Shown: positions 59,262 to 64,000 of the stretch, in pieces
Numbering within the stretch: position 1 is the first letter of the stretch
Layout of the letters: the number at the start of each line of letters is the position of its first letter
Assembly (NCBI GenBank): GCA_964585785.1
Contig: CAZPFL010000003.1
Location: 1-64,000, forward strand
DNA length: 64,000 nucleotides
Direction of reading: 5' to 3'
From: WHUA01 sp964585785
Lineage (GTDB): Bacteria; Pseudomonadota; Alphaproteobacteria; UBA8366
The notes under the pieces: model-generated
What the model was told of the DNA's origin: nothing
Database searches by the model: none
The model's input: only the letters and a program-made list of their open reading frames with translations
Position numbers and translations under genes: made by a program

Positions 59262-61019
59262 ATGGCAAATGACCAAGCCACGACCACGCCCCAGGCCAGG
59301 CTCCGCGATCCGGTCGAGATGGAGGTATTCAGCAACCGGCTCCTGACGATCACGGAGGAGATGGGACACACGCTCGTGCGGGCGTCCTTTTCCACCAACA
59401 TCAAGGAGCGCCAGGATTGTTCGGTCGCGCTGTTCGACGCCCGGGGACGGCTCGTCGCGCAGGCCTCCCATGTGCCGCTCCATCTCGGCTCGCTGATGGG
59501 GAGCGTCGAAGCCGTTCTTGCCGCCTACCCGCCGTCGGTGATCGAGGACGGCGACGCCTTCGTGTGTAACGACCCGTACCTCGCCGGCGGCACGCACATG
59601 CCCGATATCTCGATCGTGACGCCGGTGTTCTATGACGGCAAGCCGCGCTTCTTCACCGCGAACATCGCGCATCATTCGGATGTCGGCGGCAGCGTGCCCG
59701 GCTCGATCTCGGGCGGCGCGCGGTCGATCTTCGAGGAAGGGCTCCGCATCCCCGCGATCAAGATCGTCCGCAAGGGCGTGCTCGACCGCGACCTCTTACG
59801 CCTGATTTCCAGCAACAGCCGCGATCCAACCGAGCGGACGCTGGACCTGCAGGTGCAGGTTTCGACGAACGAGCGCGGCGCGGCGATGGTCCGCGACCTG
59901 ATCGGCCGCATGGGGATCACGCTCGTCGAGCAGTCGATCGAGGACCTTCTGATCTATACGCGGGAACGGCTGACCGGGCGTCTCGCACTGCTCGGCGGAA
60001 GGCAGGTCTCGGCAACGAGCTGGATGGACGATGACGGCCTCGCGGGCGAGCCGGTCGCCATACGCGCGGCCGTCTCCGTCCGGAACGATAAGCTCGTGAT
60101 CGATTTCACCGGCTCGGCGCCGCAGGCGCGCGGCGCGATGAACATTCCACCAAGCGCCTTGCGGGCCGCGGTCTACTTTTCGGTCAAGACGTTGCTCGAT
60201 CCGGAGCTGCCGCCCAACAGCGGCTTCTTCGACGCCGTCGAGATAACCGCCCCCGAAGGCACGATCGTCAATCCGAAAGCACCGGCGGCCGTCGGCGCCC
60301 GCAGCCTCGGCTGCAACAAGGTGGTGCGCGCCATCGTCACCGCATTCACGGACCTGTTGCCGCCGGAGCGAAAGCTGGCGCCCGGCCATGACGCGGTGCC
60401 GGCGATCGTCTTTTCCGGCGACCAGAAGAGCCGGGCGGGGCAATTCGTCTATCTCGAAACGATGGGCGGCGGGCTCGGCGCCAGCGCAACCGCGGACGGC
60501 ATGGACGCCATTCAGGTACACATGACGAATACGTCCAACCTCCCGGTCGAGGCGCTCGAGCATGAATACCCGCTGGTCGTGGAGGAATACGCGATGGTGC
60601 CCGATTCCGGCGGCGCCGGACGCTATCGCGGCGGCCTCGGTCTCGCGCGCCAGATCCGCGCCGCCGTCGACGGGGTCGTCTTTTCCGCCCGCTCGGACAA
60701 CCATGTCATCGCGCCGTCCGGCATGGATGGCGGACGATCGGGCCGGCTGGCGCATCTGACCTGGAATTATGGCCGGGCGAACGCGCGCGAGCTTTCATCC
60801 AAGGAATCCGCGCTGTCGCTCCGCGCCGGGGACTCCGTGCGGCTGGAGACTGCGGGCGGCGGCGGCTTCGGGCCCGTTGAGGAGCGCCCCGCCGCGCTGC
60901 TTGCCGAGGATCTTCGAAGCGGTAAGCTGTCCCGCGCCAATGCCGAGCAGCTTTATGGCGCCGAAGCGGTCGAGCAGGCGCTGCGCACCGGGAGCGATAC
61001 AGGCCGCTCGCGGAAATAA
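59262..61019 (+). CDS. hyuB: hydantoinase/oxoprolinase subunit B
   Basis: The protein has 585 residues. DPVEMEVFSNRLLTITEEMGHTLVRASFS, DPYLAGGTHMPDISIVTPVF and NIAHHSDVGGSVPGS are the hallmarks of HyuB, with metal-site histidine and aspartate residues. AAGGA lies six bases before the ATG. It pairs with HyuA. No gamma subunit of acetone carboxylase follows, so an oxoprolinase or hydantoinase reaction is more likely. The cyclic substrate is unknown. Confidence 0.92.
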   Translation: MANDQATTTPQARLRDPVEMEVFSNRLLTITEEMGHTLVRASFSTNIKERQDCSVALFDARGRLVAQASHVPLHLGSLMGSVEAVLAAYPPSVIEDGDAFVCNDPYLAGGTHMPDISIVTPVFYDGKPRFFTANIAHHSDVGGSVPGSISGGARSIFEEGLRIPAIKIVRKGVLDRDLLRLISSNSRDPTERTLDLQVQVSTNERGAAMVRDLIGRMGITLVEQSIEDLLIYTRERLTGRLALLGGRQVSATSWMDDDGLAGEPVAIRAAVSVRNDKLVIDFTGSAPQARGAMNIPPSALRAAVYFSVKTLLDPELPPNSGFFDAVEITAPEGTIVNPKAPAAVGARSLGCNKVVRAIVTAFTDLLPPERKLAPGHDAVPAIVFSGDQKSRAGQFVYLETMGGGLGASATADGMDAIQVHMTNTSNLPVEALEHEYPLVVEEYAMVPDSGGAGRYRGGLGLARQIRAAVDGVVFSARSDNHVIAPSGMDGGRSGRLAHLTWNYGRANARELSSKESALSLRAGDSVRLETAGGGGFGPVEERPAALLAEDLRSGKLSRANAEQLYGAEAVEQALRTGSDTGRSRK

Positions 61020-61049
61020 CGGCCACGCCGCGTCCCGTTCCATGTTTCG

Positions 61050-62849
61050 TCAGCGCCGAGCAGTCTTCTTGTTTTGCCGGGCGACCACCGCATCGATCTC
61101 GGCTTCGCGCATTCCCGCGACAACCGTATCGCCGACCGCGTAGAGGAAGCAGGTCGGCGCGTATTCGCGGCATCGCTTCATCGCACGGTAGACGGCGTCG
61201 CGCGCATATGGCGCCGCTTCGGTCTGCGCCCATGCGCCATTCATGGCGACGGCAAAGGCTTTTGCGCCTTCTTTGCCTCGATACTCGGCATAGTGTTGCG
61301 CGACGTCGCCGTTCAAGAGATTGCGCTGCAGCCACTCGCGCAGGAATCGGTGCGCTTGCAACCGTTCCGGCGGCGTCATCCGTTCCAGTACGTGCTTGAG
61401 GCGATTGCCCGCTTCGGCCTGCCCATGGCGTTCCGCGATGTAGTACCACAAGGCGGACCGGGTCAGGTCGAGCGCAACCCCGCTGCCGATTTCATAGTCC
61501 AGGCCGAGCGCATATTGCGCCGGCGGGTAGCCCAGGCGCGCCGCGCGCTCGAACCAACGCGCCGACATGGCGGCGTCCCGCGGAACGCCACGGCCTTCCC
61601 GATACATAACAGCCAATTTGTATTCGGCGCGGTCATGGTTCCGCGCGGCGGCCTTGCGATAGAGCTCCGATGCGACCGCCGCATTTTCAGCGGTCCCCCA
61701 TCCGTTCTCATACATCTCGCCGAGATGGAACAGCCCGCCCACATCGCCTTGCGCGGCGGCGGCTCTGAGCAGATCGATCGCCTTGTCATTGTCGCGGGGC
61801 ACGCCGCGGCCTTCGCGATACATCAAGCCGAGCCGATACTCCGCCCACGCATTGTTCTTGCTGGCCGCCTCGCGGTACCAGCTCAGCGCCTGGGCGAAAT
61901 CCTGTTCGACGCCCAGCCCTTGCTCGTGCAGATAGCCCAGCGCCGCCTGGCCTGCCGGCAGCTTTTCCGAGGCGGCCAGGCGGAACCAATATGCCGCCTG
62001 CTCCGGATCACGCGACACGCCATCGCCTTCATGGAACATGATGCCAAGGCGCATCCGCGCATCGAGGTCGCCTTGCTTTGCAGCCTGCCGGTAGAGGGTC
62101 GAGATCGGGTTTTCCCTGTCCTTCCGGCTCAACGCAGTGCCGATATCGGTAACCGGTCCGAGATTGTGCAGCACGACGCGCGACGCATTCGATCCACCGA
62201 AAGCGACATACAGGATGACGATGATCGCCGCGACGGCGCCAATCCCGGCCATTGCTTTCTTGGGTTCGCTGACGATCCGACGGCGCCGGGTCTCCGGCGT
62301 CCACAGGGATCGCAAATAGTCCGGCAGGGACGCCTCGATCGCGGCCAGCAGATCCCAGGTCTCACCCTCGATATCGCTGACGCGAATTTTCAAGCTGCCC
62401 GGGTTGAGCGACGGGTCGATGCGGCGAATGAAATGCGCCCAGCGCAAATCGCCGACTTGCTCGACGCCGGAAAACTCGCGCCACGGGTCGAGAAGGAGGT
62501 TGCCGAAGCGGTCCGTGCGGACACGCAGGATCTCCGTCCACGGAATGACCCCCGTGCAGAGCCGGCGGTCCAGGATACCGTTACGCCCAATCGCGACGGC
62601 AGGCTGGCGCGCCTGACACATTCGATACGCGTGCCAGGCCAATCCGATGCAGCACGGCACGCCCAGCGCCATCGGAACGAAGACGGCCAGCGGCAACGCC
62701 AGGAATGTGCCCGCTCCGGCCAGGCTGAGCGCCAACAACGCCGATAGGATCAGCCGAAGCCCATAAAGGCGCTTGTCCAAATCGAAGCGGCATTGCACGC
62801 CATGGCCGCGCGCGCTATTCGCCAACCTCTTTCGAAGCTTCGGATTCAC
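61050..62849 (-). CDS. membrane protein with Sel1-like repeats
   Basis: The protein has 599 residues from a GTG with GGAGGGG six bases upstream. Two N-terminal helices (LRLILSALLALSLAGAGTFLALPLAVFV region) are followed by a PH-like segment with ILDRRLCTGVIPWTEILRV. A third helix at about 205-225 (AMAGIGAVAAIIVILYVAFGG) leads to about seven Sel1 repeats of the form A-Y-LG-MY--G-GV--D---A--W (for example YRLGLMYREGRGVPRDNDKA). Such repeats mediate protein binding. The segment RDGVS and the C-terminal ARQNKKTARR tail are basic. The function is unknown. Confidence 0.85.
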   Translation of the reverse strand: MNPKLRKRLANSARGHGVQCRFDLDKRLYGLRLILSALLALSLAGAGTFLALPLAVFVPMALGVPCCIGLAWHAYRMCQARQPAVAIGRNGILDRRLCTGVIPWTEILRVRTDRFGNLLLDPWREFSGVEQVGDLRWAHFIRRIDPSLNPGSLKIRVSDIEGETWDLLAAIEASLPDYLRSLWTPETRRRRIVSEPKKAMAGIGAVAAIIVILYVAFGGSNASRVVLHNLGPVTDIGTALSRKDRENPISTLYRQAAKQGDLDARMRLGIMFHEGDGVSRDPEQAAYWFRLAASEKLPAGQAALGYLHEQGLGVEQDFAQALSWYREAASKNNAWAEYRLGLMYREGRGVPRDNDKAIDLLRAAAAQGDVGGLFHLGEMYENGWGTAENAAVASELYRKAAARNHDRAEYKLAVMYREGRGVPRDAAMSARWFERAARLGYPPAQYALGLDYEIGSGVALDLTRSALWYYIAERHGQAEAGNRLKHVLERMTPPERLQAHRFLREWLQRNLLNGDVAQHYAEYRGKEGAKAFAVAMNGAWAQTEAAPYARDAVYRAMKRCREYAPTCFLYAVGDTVVAGMREAEIDAVVARQNKKTARR

Positions 62850-62987
62850 GGCTTACCCCTCCAGTTGAGCCGCAATCGCAGAGAAACCGCTTGCCCGGCC
62901 GCTCTGCGAACCTTCGAACGCACACCTGCGCCTTCCTCCGAAGACGGGCCCGCGCAGAACCGGGCGCGCACCACATTACTTTGCGTA

Positions 62988-63130
62988 ATTTTTGTAAAAT
63001 TATAGTAAAACGATATTTAATACTGAACTCTTGAGCAATCCATTATGATAAAGATCGGCCTTATTTTCAACATTTTTGTTTATGATCTATTTACTTAATT
63101 AATGATGTTGTTGTTATTTAATAATTTATA
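62988..63130. other. strongly AT-rich intergenic stretch
   Basis: About 140 bases consist almost only of A and T with scattered G and C, in a replicon that is otherwise very GC-rich. It contains many TTTA/TAAT runs, TTTACTTAATTAATG and TTATTTAATAATTTATAC. No protein-like frame is present. It lies in the spacer between the divergent Sel1-repeat gene and the DUF2628 gene, so it may be a promoter region bound by a nucleoid or silencing protein, or an insertion scar. Confidence 0.6.
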
Positions 63131-63258
63131 CAGGTTTATTTACTTTCCTAACGAACAAGCGGCGGGATTTCAAACGCTACTACTCAGCGGCCGCCGCTTT
63201 GCATGAGCCTGTAGGGCGACTTCCCCGCAAGGCACGGGATTGGAAAGACAAGGACAGG

Positions 63259-63816
63259 ATGACGCCGTCGAGCTCGGAGATGCTTCCCGGAACCGCGACG
63301 CGACCGGCTGCGGCGTTGCCGTCGGTTGCCGAGATGCGCCGGTTCGTCGCGGTGCATATCGAGCCTTTTCAGCTTCACTATGAAAAAGCGCTCCGTCTCA
63401 TGGCCCGACATTCCCGGGATACGCTGCCGACGCGACTGCCTTTCCTCCTGTCGTGGCACTGGCCGGCTTTCCTGCTCACCGTGCCATGGATGTTTTATCG
63501 GAAGATGTATTCCGGCGGCCTCATCCTCGTGGCGATGCCGGTTTTTCTCGACCACATCCTGCCCGGCTCGCTCTTTCTCGGCTCGGGCCTGCTGATCGCG
63601 CTGACGGGCGGCCTATGCGGCAAGTCCTGGTATCTGGAGCATGCCATCCGACGCATCGCAAAAGCGCAACGCGGTCACCACGACGCGCACGCGCGCGCGG
63701 CCTATCTGGAACGGGCGCGTGGCGTTTCACTTGCCGCAGGGATCTTCGGTGTCCTCATTCAAGTGGTCAGCATCACCGTGATCGTCCTGAACCTGCTGCC
63801 GCCCGACCGGTTCTAA
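63259..63816 (+). CDS. DUF2628 family membrane protein
   Basis: The protein has 185 residues from the ATG with AAGGACAGG upstream; a longer frame adds 20 unsupported residues. After a charged N-terminal part (FQLHYEKALRLMARH), three hydrophobic helices follow (FLLSWHWPAFLLTVPWMFYRKMY, and FLGSGLLIALTGGLCG among them), the DUF2628 pattern F-WPAFLL---W-FYRKMY. It is an inner-membrane protein of unknown role. The next gene probably follows it in the same operon. Confidence 0.82.
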   Translation: MTPSSSEMLPGTATRPAAALPSVAEMRRFVAVHIEPFQLHYEKALRLMARHSRDTLPTRLPFLLSWHWPAFLLTVPWMFYRKMYSGGLILVAMPVFLDHILPGSLFLGSGLLIALTGGLCGKSWYLEHAIRRIAKAQRGHHDAHARAAYLERARGVSLAAGIFGVLIQVVSITVIVLNLLPPDRF

Positions 63817-63870
63817 GAGAACCGCGATGGATGCCTTCCCATTCCGCAAGAGCGCGCGGCGGCGGCCATC

Positions 63871-64000
63871 ATGATGGCGCTGGACAGCTTGACGTGGCGA
63901 TTGGTCGCCGCCTGCGCCGCCGTGGCGCCGGCGAGCGCCCTGTTGGCTTATTTCAGTATGCATCAAGCTTGGCGCCATTTGCGCGAGCTCATCTGGATTT
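63871..64000 (+). CDS. partial membrane or secreted protein running off the right end
   Basis: An open frame starts at ATG 63871 and continues to the window end. The first 35 residues include a hydrophobic segment (LVAACAAVAPASALLAYFSM) after a short charged start, as in a signal anchor or first helix. No ribosome site stands out and too little is present to name a family. It follows the DUF2628 gene by 54 bases. Confidence 0.4.
   Translation, partial: MMALDSLTWRLVAACAAVAPASALLAYFSMHQAWRHLRELIWI

Overview
The window is 64 kb of GC-rich, gene-dense bacterial DNA. There is no intact rRNA or tRNA gene and no CRISPR array. Codon use, family content (two TauD/TfdA dioxygenases, two MmgE/PrpD proteins, two CaiB/BaiF CoA-transferases, DUF6165, an LpoA-like lipoprotein, a MlaF and a MlaC homologue, DUF2333, DUF2628) and short intergenic gaps fit a heterotrophic alphaproteobacterium, perhaps of the Rhodospirillales. 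That placement is inferred from family content, not from a phylogeny. A run of exactly 100 N at 34041-34140 shows that this is a scaffolded draft or metagenome assembly.

Layout. 1-7.3 kb: the end of an FAD/Fe-S oxidoreductase, a GntR regulator, an amidase, a cNMP-EAL signalling protein, and a thiamine-diphosphate enzyme paired with a VOC-fold protein. 7.4-10 kb: a TPR protein with a capsule-synthesis-like C-terminus. 10.1-16.6 kb: an ADP-forming acyl-CoA synthetase, an NCS2 permease, leuCD and an EamA transporter. 17-24.4 kb: a one-direction catabolic cluster of metallo-hydrolase, HMG-CoA-lyase-like enzyme, two tandem paralogous acyl-CoA dehydrogenases, MaoC hydratase, a third acyl-CoA dehydrogenase and a CoA-transferase. 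Together these could activate, oxidise, hydrate and cleave a branched acid to acetyl-CoA. 24.4-31.7 kb: egtD, a major facilitator, a TauD dioxygenase, a 55-residue membrane protein, an MmgE/PrpD protein, DUF2333 and a DUF4392 protein.

31.75-34.5 kb is a small foreign-looking segment. It holds a tRNA 5'-half fragment, then a phage-virion-like protein with a polymorphic-toxin-like tail, followed in overlap by an immunity-like gene. The assembly gap lies inside the large gene. 34.6-44.7 kb returns to housekeeping and catabolism: a close match to mesaconyl-CoA C1-C4 transferase, an aldo/keto reductase, an LpoA-like lipoprotein, a thioesterase remnant, MlaF, MmgE/PrpD, MlaC, DUF6165, a GT9 glycosyltransferase and a degenerate nuclease-like protein.

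45.0-49.1 kb is a second accessory region. It has a superinfection-immunity-domain membrane protein, a zinc-ribbon miniprotein, a leftward run of three tiny coupled genes ending in DUF6362, a divergent HTH regulator with an inverted-repeat operator candidate, and two overlapping small genes of unknown function. This is the most likely place for an undescribed system, together with the toxin/immunity segment.

49.2-64 kb holds a second TauD enzyme, a major facilitator, a four-gene Gld-type ABC transporter operon, a hydantoinase/oxoprolinase pair, a Sel1-repeat membrane protein, a strikingly AT-rich intergenic stretch and a DUF2628 protein. A partial gene runs off the right end.
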